Below are positions 9,274 to 17,584 of a DNA stretch of 36,824 bases, piece by piece. The position numbers were made by a program, and so were the translations under genes. The notes beneath the pieces are model-generated. The model saw only the letters and a list, made by a program, of their open reading frames with translations. It ran no database searches and was not told where the DNA came from. The DNA comes from Bacillota bacterium (GTDB taxonomy: Bacteria > Bacillota > DTU030 > DUMP01): positions 1-36,824 of the forward strand of contig DURJ01000054.1 of NCBI GenBank assembly GCA_012837285.1. The letters are read 5' to 3'. Numbering within the stretch: position 1 is the stretch's first letter; each line of letters opens with the position of its first letter.

Positions 9274-10392
9274 ATGATCATTGGTATTCCAAAGGAAATC
9301 AAAGATAATGAATACCGTGTAGGCATGACACCGGCTGGAGTAGCCGCACTGAAAGGGGCCGGCCATCGTGTGGTGGTAGAAAAAGCGGCCGGACTGGGCA
9401 GCGGGATCACTGACGAGGAGTTTATCCAGGCTGGAGGAGAGATTGTACCTGGAGCAGCTGATGTTTATAGTGCTGCCGATATGATAATCAAAGTAAAGGA
9501 ACCTCTCCCGGGTGAATATGATCTAATGAAAGAAGGCCAAATAGTATTTGCGTATCTTCATCTAGCGCCCGAAAAAGAGTTAACACAAGTTTTGCTACGT
9601 AAGAAGGTTGTGGGCGTGGCCTTTGAGACCGTGCAGCTGGCCAATCGGGGTTTACCGCTGCTGGTGCCTATGAGCGTAATTGCCGGACGCATGTCAATTC
9701 AGATTGGCATTCATTACTTAGAGAAACAAAACGGGGGCAAAGGCATTCTTATCTCCGGCGTTCCTGGGGTTCTTCCGGGCAAGGTGGCGGTAATCGGCGG
9801 TGGGACTGTGGGTTATAATGCAGCTCGTCAAGCCTCCGGTCTTGGGGCCGATGTCACCATTGTTGATATTGTACCCCAGCGGTTGGTACAGCTAGATGAC
9901 CTGTTCCAAGGTCGAGTGAAGACCTTAATGTCCAACGCATTTAATATTGCCAACCTGGTGAAAGAGGCTGATCTTGTTATCGGCGCGGTTTTGATTCCGG
10001 GTGCTCGTACTCCGGTGCTGGTAACAGAAGAGATGGTCAAAACCATGAAGCCGGGATCGGTTATTGTGGACGTGGCTATCGACCAGGGTGGCTCTGTGCA
10101 GACAATGGATCGGATTACCAGCCACAGCGATCCCACGTTTGTCAAGTATGGAGTGGTACATTATTCGGTACCCAACATTCCTGGTGCTGTGCCGCGTACA
10201 GCTACATTTGCCCTAGCTAATGCGACTTTGCCCTACGCTTTGCAGTTGGCTAACAAGGGCTGGAAAAAAGCACTGCAGGATGACCCTGTTTTGGCCAAAG
10301 GCCTGAACGTGGCCGACGGGAAGGTGACATTTAAGGCAGTAGCTGACGAACAGGGACTAGAATATACACCGCCGGAAGAACTCCTAAAATAA
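9274..10392 (+). CDS. ald: Alanine dehydrogenase
   Basis: This enzyme interconverts L-alanine and pyruvate with NAD and ammonia. The 372-residue length is typical. The N terminus [20 protein letters not shown] is the family signature, with substrate-binding Lys and Arg. The Rossmann motif [12 protein letters not shown] lies near residues 173-184, and the conserved stretch [16 protein letters not shown] is near 296. The start is ATG preceded by AAGGGGGAT. Downstream are an alanine/sodium symporter and alanine racemase, so the three form an alanine use and cell-wall supply module. Confidence 0.96.
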   Translation: MIIGIPKEIKDNEYRVGMTPAGVAALKGAGHRVVVEKAAGLGSGITDEEFIQAGGEIVPGAADVYSAADMIIKVKEPLPGEYDLMKEGQIVFAYLHLAPEKELTQVLLRKKVVGVAFETVQLANRGLPLLVPMSVIAGRMSIQIGIHYLEKQNGGKGILISGVPGVLPGKVAVIGGGTVGYNAARQASGLGADVTIVDIVPQRLVQLDDLFQGRVKTLMSNAFNIANLVKEADLVIGAVLIPGARTPVLVTEEMVKTMKPGSVIVDVAIDQGGSVQTMDRITSHSDPTFVKYGVVHYSVPNIPGAVPRTATFALANATLPYALQLANKGWKKALQDDPVLAKGLNVADGKVTFKAVADEQGLEYTPPEELLK

Positions 10393-10402
10393 CATCAGAA
10401 GA

Positions 10403-10425
10403 GCCCGGATCAGCCAGATCCGGGC
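10403..10425 (+). terminator. Perfect 9-bp hairpin after ald, without U tract
   Basis: GCCCGGATC (10403-10411) pairs with GATCCGGGC (10417-10425) around AGCCA. No T run follows, so it is not a standard intrinsic terminator. It may protect the 3' end of ald mRNA or attenuate read-through into the symporter gene. Confidence 0.5.
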
Positions 10426-10456
10426 CACGGCACAATCGTAATTAACTGAAAAGTAA

Positions 10457-10517
10457 GGGAGGTGATCATTAGGTAGAATAGATGGAAAGTTACGGTAAGT
10501 GTGAGAAACGGGACTAG
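10457..10517 (+). promoter_or_regulatory. Orphan strong Shine-Dalgarno and possible 11-codon leader ORF
   Basis: GGAGGTGATC (10458-10467 region) matches ten bases of the anti-Shine-Dalgarno sequence, yet no start codon at normal spacing opens a frame. The codons just after it (ATT AGG TAG) stop at once. The nearest ATG, at 10482, opens an 11-codon ORF ending at 10517, which is too far from the site for normal initiation. This may be a leader-peptide or standby-site arrangement upstream of the symporter, or the remains of a lost start. Confidence 0.3.
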
Positions 10518-10557
10518 GCACAATCGCTAACTTTCTGAAGAAGAAAGGAGATGGGTG

Positions 10558-11910
10558 ATGGAAGCTTTAATGGCGTTAAACTCAAAGGTGAACTCTTTTG
10601 TTTGGGGTCCTCCTATGCTTATTCTGCTAGTTGGAACTGGTATTTACCTTACCATAAGGCAGAATTGGCTACAGGTGAACAAGTTTGGCTATTCCCTTAA
10701 AATGACTCTCGGACGGTTAAGGGAAAAAGGAGAAGGCGTAGGTGGCGAGGTTACGCCATTCCAGGCTCTGGCCACGGCCATGGCCGGTACAATCGGTGTG
10801 GGCAACATTGCTGGGGTGGCCACCGCCATTGCTAGTGGCGGACCGGGGGCTGTATTTTGGATGTGGGTGTCGGCTTTCTTTGGTATGGTCACCAAGTATT
10901 CGGAAGCGGTCTTGGCTGTGCATTCTCGTGATGTCCTGCCCGATGGTACTGTCATCGGCGGACCGTTTAAGTATATTGAGAAAGAACTTAACGCTAAATG
11001 GCTGGCTTCGATTTTCGCTCTCTTTGGGGCCCTAGCAGCTTTCGGCATTGGCAATATGACCCAGTCCAATGCAATTGCTCAAGTGTTAAATACGTATTTT
11101 AATGTACCGCATCTGGCAACCGGGATTACTCTGGCTGTGCTGGTAGGCGCAGTGGTTATTGGAGGTTTAAAAAGCATTGTTAAGGTTACTGAAATCCTGG
11201 TACCCTTTATGTGCATCTTCTACTTTTTTGCTGGTATCGTTATAATAATTATGAATATAGGCAAAGTGCCAGCTGCTTTGGGACTTATAGTAAATAACGC
11301 CTTTACCGGGACAGCAGCTGTGGGTGGGTTTGCCGGAACTACTGTCATGATGGCCATGAACAAAGGCGTAGCCCGCGGCGTATTTAGCAACGAAGCCGGC
11401 CTTGGTAGCGCTCCCATCGTGCACGCTGCCGCCAGGGTGAAACATCCGGTCGAACAGGGATTCTGGGGCATATTCGAAGTGTTTGCCGATACGCTTGTTA
11501 TTTGCTCAATAACGGCTCTGTCTATCATTCTCACCGGCGTTTGGCAGACCGGTGAAACCGGTGCCGGCTTAACAGCCTTGGCCTTTGGTCAGGCGCTTCC
11601 GGGAATTGGCCCTTACTTGGTTACTGTCGGTGTAGTACTCTTTGCCTACTCCACTATGCTCAGCTGGGAATACTACGGCGAAAAATGTCTAGAATACTTG
11701 GCTGGGCCAAGCATCCGCCTGGGTTATAGAATACTGTTCATTCCATTCCTTATCGTTGGGGCTGTTGGGGCTCTTGAGGCCATCTGGGATCTAGCCGACA
11801 CTCTAAATGGGCTGATGGCTATTCCCAACTTGATCGGTCTGCTCGGTTGCTCCCCCATTATATTCAAGCTCACCAAGGAGTATTTTACTGAAGTAAGAAA
11901 CTCTAAGTAA
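10558..11910 (+). CDS. Sodium:alanine symporter, AGCS family
   Basis: This is a secondary transporter importing alanine (or glycine) with Na+, about 450 residues and strongly hydrophobic with some ten membrane segments. Family-typical stretches are visible: TPFQALATAMAGTIGVGNIAGVATAI near residues 64-90, FKYIEKEL near 142 and NEAGLGSAPIVHAAA near 277. GTG at 10555 is only four bases from AAAGGAG, while ATG at 10558 has seven, so I prefer 10558. It sits between ald and alr, and import, oxidation and racemisation of alanine fit together. Hairpins on both sides suggest separate mRNA segments. Confidence 0.93.
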   Translation: MEALMALNSKVNSFVWGPPMLILLVGTGIYLTIRQNWLQVNKFGYSLKMTLGRLREKGEGVGGEVTPFQALATAMAGTIGVGNIAGVATAIASGGPGAVFWMWVSAFFGMVTKYSEAVLAVHSRDVLPDGTVIGGPFKYIEKELNAKWLASIFALFGALAAFGIGNMTQSNAIAQVLNTYFNVPHLATGITLAVLVGAVVIGGLKSIVKVTEILVPFMCIFYFFAGIVIIIMNIGKVPAALGLIVNNAFTGTAAVGGFAGTTVMMAMNKGVARGVFSNEAGLGSAPIVHAAARVKHPVEQGFWGIFEVFADTLVICSITALSIILTGVWQTGETGAGLTALAFGQALPGIGPYLVTVGVVLFAYSTMLSWEYYGEKCLEYLAGPSIRLGYRILFIPFLIVGAVGALEAIWDLADTLNGLMAIPNLIGLLGCSPIIFKLTKEYFTEVRNSK

Positions 11911-11926
11911 AGTAAAGTAGACAAGA

Positions 11927-11968
11927 TTCAAACTGAAGGCTGCCCTAGCGGGCAGCTTTCAGTTTGAA
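11927..11968 (+). terminator. 19-bp hairpin between the symporter gene and alr
   Basis: Positions 11927-11945 pair with 11950-11968 over 19 bp, with a single G-T wobble (11938/11957) and a four-base loop TAGC. It is the strongest stem in the window. No U tract follows, so it may act as a factor-aided terminator, a bidirectional barrier or an RNA-stabilising element. Confidence 0.6.
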
Positions 11969-11993
11969 TACCAAGTGCAAGATTGGAACGGTA

Positions 11994-12011
11994 AAGGAGT
12001 TTTGTCTCCTT
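11994..12011 (+). promoter_or_regulatory. Small hairpin pairing AAGGAG with CTCCTT in the alr leader
   Basis: AAGGAG (11994-11999) pairs with CTCCTT (12006-12011). A second Shine-Dalgarno-like sequence is thereby paired with its own anti-sequence about 55 bases before the true alr ribosome site (GGGAGG, 12053-12058). No usable start follows it. Its role is unknown. Confidence 0.25.
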
Positions 12012-12066
12012 AGAGCGAATTATATCACGTATACCACGAAAACATTTGCGGTGGGAGGTATTATTC

Positions 12067-13185
12067 ATGACACTTCGTCCAACTTGGGTCGAGGTGGATC
12101 TAAAGGGGATACAATCCAATCTCAGAGCTATCAAGGAGTTGGTGGGACCTAAAGTCAAGGTGATGGCAGTAGTAAAAGCCAATGCCTACGGTCATGGAGC
12201 AGAGGAAGTGGCGCAGGCGGTTACTGAGGCAGGAGCCGACTCATTAGCTGTGGCCACTTTAGATGAAGCGGTGGCCTTGCGGGAAGCGGGACTGAAGTCA
12301 GCGATCCTAGTGCTGGGGACAAGCATCCCTGGCGGTGGAGCCGAGGCAGCTGTTCGTTACCGCATTACCCAAGCTTTATGTACAGTGGAATTGGCCCAAG
12401 CTTTGTCGGAAGCGGCCGGACAGCTGAGACAACCTGCTTCAGTACATCTGAAGATTGATACCGGGATGGGTCGAATTGGGGTAAGACCCGATGATGCAGC
12501 CGAGTTCATGGACCAGGTGGCTAAGCTGCCTAGGTTGCAGGTAGACGGTGTTTTTAGCCACTTTGCCGCTGCTGACGAAGCCGACAAGGAATACACCCAT
12601 TTACAGCTAAGTCGCTTTCAGACGGCTTTGGACAACTTGAGCCAAAGGGGCTATACGTTTGCTTGGCGGCACTTGGCCAACAGTGCCGGCATCTTAGATT
12701 GTCCGGGAGCTTACTTCGATATAGTTCGACCAGGCTGCATTCTGTATGGTTGCTGGCCCGGCCCGGATACTGGGCGCCCAATAACACTTCATCCAACCCT
12801 GGCCTTCAAGACCCGCGTAGTGTATCTGAAAACTGTCCTAGCCGGAACCTCAATCAGCTATGGCCGAACTTATACTGCTTCTTCCCAACAAGTACTGGCG
12901 ACGTTTCCGGTAGGCTATGCCGACGGCTATCCACGTGCGTTGTCTAACAAAGGATACGTTCTAATTAGGGGTCAGCGTTGCCCGGTGGTAGGGCGTGTAT
13001 GTATGGACCAGTGCATAGTAGACGTAACCGATGTACCAGCGGTAAGCTTGGGAGATGAAGTGGTACTCATCGGTAGCCAAGACAAGGAGACGATAACTCC
13101 GGCCGACCTGGGTTCCTTGGCCGGAACCATAGACTTAGAGATCCTCTGTGGTCTTGGGGCTCGAGTGCCGCGAGTCTATCTTTAG
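12067..13185 (+). CDS. alr: Alanine racemase
   Basis: This PLP enzyme makes D-alanine for peptidoglycan from L-alanine. The 372-residue protein shows the PLP lysine in VVKANAYGHG (K37) and the second catalytic base Tyr in SISYGRTY (Y265, the usual family number). RPGCILYG and VGRVCMDQ are further conserved stretches. The frame is open from TTG 12046, but ATG 12067 is preceded by GGGAGG at eight bases and starts at the normal family N terminus, so it is taken as the start. It completes the ald-symporter-alr module. The hisS promoter begins 32 bases after its stop. Confidence 0.96.
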   Translation: MTLRPTWVEVDLKGIQSNLRAIKELVGPKVKVMAVVKANAYGHGAEEVAQAVTEAGADSLAVATLDEAVALREAGLKSAILVLGTSIPGGGAEAAVRYRITQALCTVELAQALSEAAGQLRQPASVHLKIDTGMGRIGVRPDDAAEFMDQVAKLPRLQVDGVFSHFAAADEADKEYTHLQLSRFQTALDNLSQRGYTFAWRHLANSAGILDCPGAYFDIVRPGCILYGCWPGPDTGRPITLHPTLAFKTRVVYLKTVLAGTSISYGRTYTASSQQVLATFPVGYADGYPRALSNKGYVLIRGQRCPVVGRVCMDQCIVDVTDVPAVSLGDEVVLIGSQDKETITPADLGSLAGTIDLEILCGLGARVPRVYL

Positions 13186-13216
13186 CTGATGTGGAGCGGG
13201 GCCAAGTCGCTGCTGA

Positions 13217-13245
13217 TTGACATCAGCTTCTGAAAGGGCTAGAAT
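13217..13245 (+). promoter_or_regulatory. Sigma-A promoter of the hisS-aspS leader
   Basis: TTGACA (13217-13222) and TAGAAT (13240-13245) are separated by exactly 17 bases, so transcription should start near 13252. The -35 box overlaps the 3' arm of a hairpin, GCTGATGT (13185-13192) with ACATCAGC (13220-13227), that straddles the end of alr. Confidence 0.8.
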
Positions 13246-13251
13246 AAAGGA

Positions 13252-13505
13252 CGACATGAGCATAAGGCTAAAGCGTAGATGGGAACAGTAGGTCGAAAGC
13301 GGATGTTCAGGGAGCTTGTGCCGTGACTGTAAGCGCAGGCCATCGTCGCGCGCCGAAGAACATCCCAGAGTGGCAAACTGAACCAAAGTAAGTTCGCCCG
13401 GTTTATTCCGTTATGATTTAAGTGGGGCGCTATGCCCAAACAGGGTGGTACCGCGGGAATCCTCCCGTCCCTGGCAGGCTTTGGGCCGGGGAGGGGGGAT
13501 TTTTC
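13252..13505 (+). promoter_or_regulatory. T-box riboswitch leader of hisS-aspS; Asn specifier candidate
   Basis: This is a tRNA-sensing transcription attenuator. The conserved T-box AGGGTGGTACCGCG is at 13442-13455. A terminator follows (AATCC 13458-13462 with GGATT 13497-13501, extended by CCC/GGG blocks) and ends in TTTTT. Stem I folds by hand with lower helix TGGGA (13280-13284) / TCCCA (13363-13367) and tandem G-A pairs below it (13278-13279/13368-13369, kink-turn-like). AGTA lies at 13287-13290, and the upper helix begins with GG (13291-13292) / CC (13353-13354). The eight-base 3' loop (13355-13362) matches the alaS leader in size and in starting GAAG. The codon in the specifier position is AAC (13359-13361, Asn). 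It overlaps CAT (13361-13363, His). The variable T-box base is U, which can pair with A73 or wobble with G73 but not with C73 of tRNA-His. Confidence 0.85.
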
Positions 13506-13530
13506 TGCATATTGAAAAAGGAGGGATTAA

Positions 13531-14790
13531 ATGCTGACTACAGCGCCGCGAGGAACACGCGATATTTTGCCGGAAGAAGCAGTCCGGTGGCAGTATGTTG
13601 AGCAAGTTATTCGTGAGTGCTGCAATCTGTATGGTTACGGGGAAATACGCCCACCGCTGTTTGAACATACAGAGCTATTTCAGCGCAGCGTCGGGGAAGC
13701 AACGGATATTGTGGAGAAGGAAATGTATACGTTTAAGGATCGTGGGGGAAGAAGCATTACCCTACGGCCTGAGGCTACTGCCTCCACTGTCCGTGCTTAC
13801 TTAGAACACAATCTTAACGCCGGCCCGCAACCGGTCAAAATGTACTATTTAGGTCCGATGTTTCGCTATGATCGCCCCCAGGCTGGACGCTACCGGCAGT
13901 TTTCCCAATTTGGGATTGAGGCCATTGGAGCTCAGGACCCTACTGTCGATGCCGAGGTTATTGCAGTTGCCTTGGGTTTGTGTTCCCGTTTGGGGCTCAC
14001 AGAATTAGAAGTGGAACTAAACAGTATTGGTTGTCCTCAGTGCCGGCAGGATTATCGCCAGGCTTTGTTATCGTATCTTGGCGAACACAAGGACAACCTA
14101 TGTACAACCTGCCTCAACCGGATGGATCGTAATCCGCTGCGAGTCTTGGACTGTAAGGAAGAAAGTTGCCGTGAAGTAACGGCTAAAGCTCCTCGGATGT
14201 TAGAGTATCTGTGCCCTGAGTGTGCCGAGCACTTTAAGACTGTCCAAGGGTGCTTACAAGGGATAGGTGCCAAGCATGTTCTCAACCCAACATTGGTAAG
14301 AGGGTTGGACTACTACACTAAGACAGTGTTTGAAATAACGTGGTCCGGATTAGGAGCACAGACCGCTATTTGCGGTGGCGGTCGCTACGACGGCTTGGTT
14401 GAAGAATGTGGCGGACCTTCAACTCCGGGCGTAGGGTTTGCCATGGGGTTAGACCGCTTATTGTTAGCCATAGAGGAGACAGGTATAACCCTACCGAGTC
14501 AAAACCAACCGGTAGCATACGTGGTGGCAGTATCTAAAGCTGATAACCAAGAAGCATTTACTATCTTGACCCGTTTGCGCCGCGCTGGCATTGCCAGCGA
14601 CAAGGATTACCGTGAAACCAGCTTACGAGCACAACTCAAAGCAGCCAATCGCTGCGGAGCACGATTTACTGTTCTAGTGGGCGGTGTGGAACGAACCCGA
14701 GGAGCGGTGGCTGTACGCCATATGGTTACCGGTGAGCAGCAGGAGGTACCATTGAGTCAGTTGACAACTTTCTTGCAGGAGGGCATGTAA
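13531..14790 (+). CDS. hisS: Histidyl-tRNA synthetase
   Basis: This class II aminoacyl-tRNA synthetase charges tRNA-His. The 419-residue length is normal. The N terminus [11 protein letters not shown] is the HisRS signature. Class II motif 2 appears as [19 protein letters not shown] near 108-126. The HisRS-specific strings [14 protein letters not shown] (near 254) and GGGRYDGL (near 285) and a C-terminal anticodon-binding domain complete it. The ATG has AAAGGAGG at 13516-13523. It is transcribed from the T-box leader with aspS, whose start follows the hisS stop by two bases. Confidence 0.97.
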   Translation: MLTTAPRGTRDILPEEAVRWQYVEQVIRECCNLYGYGEIRPPLFEHTELFQRSVGEATDIVEKEMYTFKDRGGRSITLRPEATASTVRAYLEHNLNAGPQPVKMYYLGPMFRYDRPQAGRYRQFSQFGIEAIGAQDPTVDAEVIAVALGLCSRLGLTELEVELNSIGCPQCRQDYRQALLSYLGEHKDNLCTTCLNRMDRNPLRVLDCKEESCREVTAKAPRMLEYLCPECAEHFKTVQGCLQGIGAKHVLNPTLVRGLDYYTKTVFEITWSGLGAQTAICGGGRYDGLVEECGGPSTPGVGFAMGLDRLLLAIEETGITLPSQNQPVAYVVAVSKADNQEAFTILTRLRRAGIASDKDYRETSLRAQLKAANRCGARFTVLVGGVERTRGAVAVRHMVTGEQQEVPLSQLTTFLQEGM

Positions 14791-14792
14791 CT

Positions 14793-16604
14793 TTGGCACA
14801 GCAACAAGAAGATTGGCAGCGCACCCATGTGTGCAGCCAGTTGCCAGAACTTGTAGGACGGGAAGTTATTCTGAACGGCTGGGTTCAGCGCCGGCGGGAT
14901 CACGGTGGTCTTATCTTTGTAGATCTCAGAGATCGTTCCGGTGTGGTTCAGGTTGTATTTAGCCCTGATACAGCTCCGGCCTGTTTTTCCCTGGCGGAGG
15001 AAATTCGCAGCGAATATGTGTTAGCTGTAAAGGGAAGTGTTCACCCGCGTCCGCTGGGAACTGAAAATCCCCGTCTCAAGACCGGGTCCATTGAAGTACA
15101 GGCCCAAAATGCCTGGATTTTGAACACTGCTAGAACGCCACCGTTTTACATCGAAGACAATATCGATGTGGATGAGACGGTGCGACTAAAATACAGATAT
15201 TTGGATCTTCGCCGGCCAGAGCTACAGCGTAATATGGTTTTTCGCCACCGTGCAGCTAAGGCAGTGCGCGATTTTCTCGATGCACATGGTTTTTTGGAGA
15301 TCGAGACACCGATGCTTACCTTGAGTACGCCGGAAGGCGCCCGGGATTTCCTGGTACCCAGCCGGCTGAATCCAGGGCGGTTTTATGCCTTGCCTCAGTC
15401 GCCGCAATTGTTTAAACAACTTCTCATGGTGGCTGGTCTGGAACGGTATTTCCAGTTGGCACGCTGTTTTCGTGACGAAGATCTGAGAGCCGATCGGCAA
15501 CCTGAATTTACTCAGATTGATATTGAAATGTCATTCATTACCGCCAGTGATATTCAGGCTCTTATGGAAGAAATGATGGTTACCATTATGCGGGAGGTAT
15601 TAGGCCGTAGTATCACTGCCCCCTTTCCCCGTATCAGTTATCAAGAAGCCATGGCACGTTATGGCAGCGATAAACCGGATTTAAGGTTCGGCCTGCCACT
15701 AGTGGATGCCAGCACGGCATTTGCCGGTACAAACATTCAAGTTTTCCGGCAGGTGCTAGGCAAAGGAGGTTGTATCCGAGGCTTGAAAGCTCCCGGCTGT
15801 GCCGGTTTCAGCCGTCGAGAAATTGACGAATTGACCGCTGTGGTAACTCAACTGGGTGCGAAAGGGTTAGCCTGGATTGCTTTGAAACCGCAGGGTAAGG
15901 TGCGGTCTCCCTTGGCCAGAGCCTTGACTGAGGAGGAGCTGGCTCAACTGCAAAGTCTATTTAGGGCCGAGGAAGGCGATTTGTTACTTTTGGTTGCAGC
16001 CGATGAGCACGTTGCTGCTATGGCCATGGGTCAGTTGCGCCTCTATCTGGGGCACAAACTCAACCTTATTGATGAAGACTCGATGGTTTTTGTCTGGGTT
16101 ACCGACTTCCCTCTGCTTGAGTGGGACAACGAGGAAGAACGATACGTAGCTGTGCATCATCCGTTCACATCCCCGGTGGACGAGGACTTACCGTATCTGG
16201 AAAGCGATCCTGGTAAGGTGCGTGCCAAGGCCTACGATTTAGTCCTAAACGGAGTAGAGATCGGTGGCGGCAGTATCCGCATTCACAAGCGTGAAGTACA
16301 AGAAAAGCTGTTTGGTGCTTTGGGCTTCTCGGCCGAGGAAGCGAAACGGAAGTTTGGCTTCTTATTAGAGGCATTTGAATATGGTACGCCGCCTCATGGA
16401 GGCATAGCTTTTGGTTTTGACCGCTTGGTAATGCTCCTCACCCAGGAAGAGAGTATCCGAGATGTCATTGCTTTTCCCAAGACGGCTTCAGGCACCTGTC
16501 TTCTTACTGGAGCACCAGGAATGGTGGAACCGCAACAGTTGACAGAAATCAACCTAAAGTTACCAGCTCAGGCAGGGATTTCAAAGTCTATCAAACCCAG
16601 ATAG
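14793..16604 (+). CDS. aspS: Aspartyl-tRNA synthetase, probably non-discriminating
   Basis: This bacterial-type AspRS of 603 residues has an N-terminal OB-fold anticodon domain ([12 protein letters not shown] near 28-39) and class II motif 2 in [22 protein letters not shown] insertion follows, and motif 3 appears as [13 protein letters not shown] near the C terminus. The TTG start is chosen for AGGAGGG nine bases upstream at the end of hisS. His37 and Gly89 align with H31 and G83 of Pseudomonas aeruginosa AspRS; as I recall, substituting those residues there increases discrimination against tRNA-Asn. E. coli AspRS has Leu and Lys at those places. The enzyme therefore probably also makes Asp-tRNA-Asn for GatCAB amidation. 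Paralogue context (asnS, gatCAB) is outside the window. Confidence 0.95.
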   Translation: MAQQQEDWQRTHVCSQLPELVGREVILNGWVQRRRDHGGLIFVDLRDRSGVVQVVFSPDTAPACFSLAEEIRSEYVLAVKGSVHPRPLGTENPRLKTGSIEVQAQNAWILNTARTPPFYIEDNIDVDETVRLKYRYLDLRRPELQRNMVFRHRAAKAVRDFLDAHGFLEIETPMLTLSTPEGARDFLVPSRLNPGRFYALPQSPQLFKQLLMVAGLERYFQLARCFRDEDLRADRQPEFTQIDIEMSFITASDIQALMEEMMVTIMREVLGRSITAPFPRISYQEAMARYGSDKPDLRFGLPLVDASTAFAGTNIQVFRQVLGKGGCIRGLKAPGCAGFSRREIDELTAVVTQLGAKGLAWIALKPQGKVRSPLARALTEEELAQLQSLFRAEEGDLLLLVAADEHVAAMAMGQLRLYLGHKLNLIDEDSMVFVWVTDFPLLEWDNEEERYVAVHHPFTSPVDEDLPYLESDPGKVRAKAYDLVLNGVEIGGGSIRIHKREVQEKLFGALGFSAEEAKRKFGFLLEAFEYGTPPHGGIAFGFDRLVMLLTQEESIRDVIAFPKTASGTCLLTGAPGMVEPQQLTEINLKLPAQAGISKSIKPR

Positions 16605-16618
16605 ATCAATGCTTTCAC

Positions 16619-16647
16619 TTGAAAATTAGTTTTGGTTGTGCTAAGAT
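16619..16647 (+). promoter_or_regulatory. Promoter of 6S RNA
   Basis: TTGAAA (16619-16624) and TAAGAT (16642-16647) are 17 bases apart, so RNA should begin near 16654. The region lies 15 bases after the aspS stop and precedes a non-coding, highly structured stretch. Confidence 0.65.
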
Positions 16648-16653
16648 AAAGCT

Positions 16654-16845
16654 AACTAAGAGATCCCTGCTGTGTACGTGGTGAGTCGGCTAGTTTTGAG
16701 CCAACACCTTTGAAGAGGGAGCTACGGCTCTGACAGTTACGTACATGCCCCTTAGGGGACGTACAACCCTGTCAGGCGGGCACCCACCTGCTTGAGAGAG
16801 CAGCTTCAAAAACGGCCGACCCACGGCATGGTGGGGTATTTTTTT
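16654..16845 (+). ncRNA. ssrS: 6S RNA
   Basis: This stretch of about 190 bases has no coding capacity and a long closing stem. For example, GTCGGC near 16685-16690 pairs with GCCGAC (16814-16819), and GTACGT-containing arms flank the middle. It ends with CCCAC (16820-16824) / GTGGG (16831-16835) followed by a T run (16839-16845). Position is the main evidence: in B. subtilis 6S-1 RNA (bsrA) lies between aspS and the tcdA homologue yrvM, exactly as here. Length, own promoter and rod-like folding agree. 6S RNA mimics an open promoter and sequesters sigma-A RNA polymerase. Exact ends were not determined. A covariance-model search against the 6S family would settle it. Confidence 0.75.
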
Positions 16846-16858
16846 AGGAGTGGCGAAG

Positions 16859-17578
16859 TTGCAGGAAGAGTTTAGTCGCACGGTTTTGCTCATTGGCGAG
16901 GAAGGACTAGACAAGCTGTCCCGGGCTACAGTAGCTGTATTTGGCATCGGCGGCGTGGGAGCTTTTGCAGTGGAGGCCCTGGCGCGAGCTGGTATTGGTA
17001 AGCTGGTACTGGTCGATCCGGACCGGGTGGAACGAAGCAATATCAATCGTCAACTTCATGCTACCCAAAGCACCATTGGTTGTCCCAAAGTCTTAGCAAT
17101 GAAAGAACGGGTAGCGAATATTATTCCGTCGGTGCAAGTTGAGATCAAAATGCAGCGTTATGCACTGGAAACAGCTTCCACGTTGCTGCGGTCGGATTAC
17201 AGCTACGTCCTTGATGCTATGGACGATGTCTTAGCCAAGGTGGATCTCATTATGAGAGCACGACAGCTTGGTGTTCCCATTATCTCTAGCATGGGGGCAG
17301 GCAACCGCTTAAGTGCTGCTCATTTTCGGGTGGCCGACATATCCGGGACCAGAGGCTGCCCGTTGGCCCGAAAAGTCCGGTGCAATCTAAGGGATGTTGG
17401 CATTACCTCTGGGGTTAAGGTGGTGTTTTCACCGGAGCCGGCACTTAAGCCTACATACAGAGCACGGGAGCTAGGAAGCAGACGGCACGTACCAGGTAGC
17501 ATTTCCTTTGTGCCTTCAGTGGTCGGTTTACTGATGGCGGGAGAGTGTATTCGTGATTTGTTGAGCACGGAAAGGTAG
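16859..17578 (+). CDS. tcdA: tRNA threonylcarbamoyladenosine dehydratase
   Basis: This E1/ThiF-fold ATP-dependent enzyme cyclises t6A37 of tRNA to ct6A. The nucleotide-binding motif FGIGGVGAFAVEALARAGIG lies near residues 26-45. VDPDRVERSNINRQ near 51-64 and the adenylation residues (Arg, Asp in DAMDDV) follow. With the TTG start at 16859 (AGGAG at 16846-16850) the protein has 239 residues. GTG at 16850 overlaps the ribosome site and is unlikely. The ribosome site follows the 6S RNA T tract without a gap, and no promoter is visible between them. Expression probably depends on read-through from 6S or aspS. Confidence 0.9.
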   Translation: MQEEFSRTVLLIGEEGLDKLSRATVAVFGIGGVGAFAVEALARAGIGKLVLVDPDRVERSNINRQLHATQSTIGCPKVLAMKERVANIIPSVQVEIKMQRYALETASTLLRSDYSYVLDAMDDVLAKVDLIMRARQLGVPIISSMGAGNRLSAAHFRVADISGTRGCPLARKVRCNLRDVGITSGVKVVFSPEPALKPTYRARELGSRRHVPGSISFVPSVVGLLMAGECIRDLLSTER

Positions 17579-17584
17579 GATCGC

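Noticed and set aside
13336-13347. GCC followed by ATCGTC as an alanine specifier in the hisS leader, pairing with GACGA at 13250-13254
   Set aside because: This pairing leaves no room for the upper helix and distal loop of stem I. The alternative with TGGGA/TCCCA matches the alaS leader in loop sizes and includes AGTA and kink-turn-like G-A pairs.
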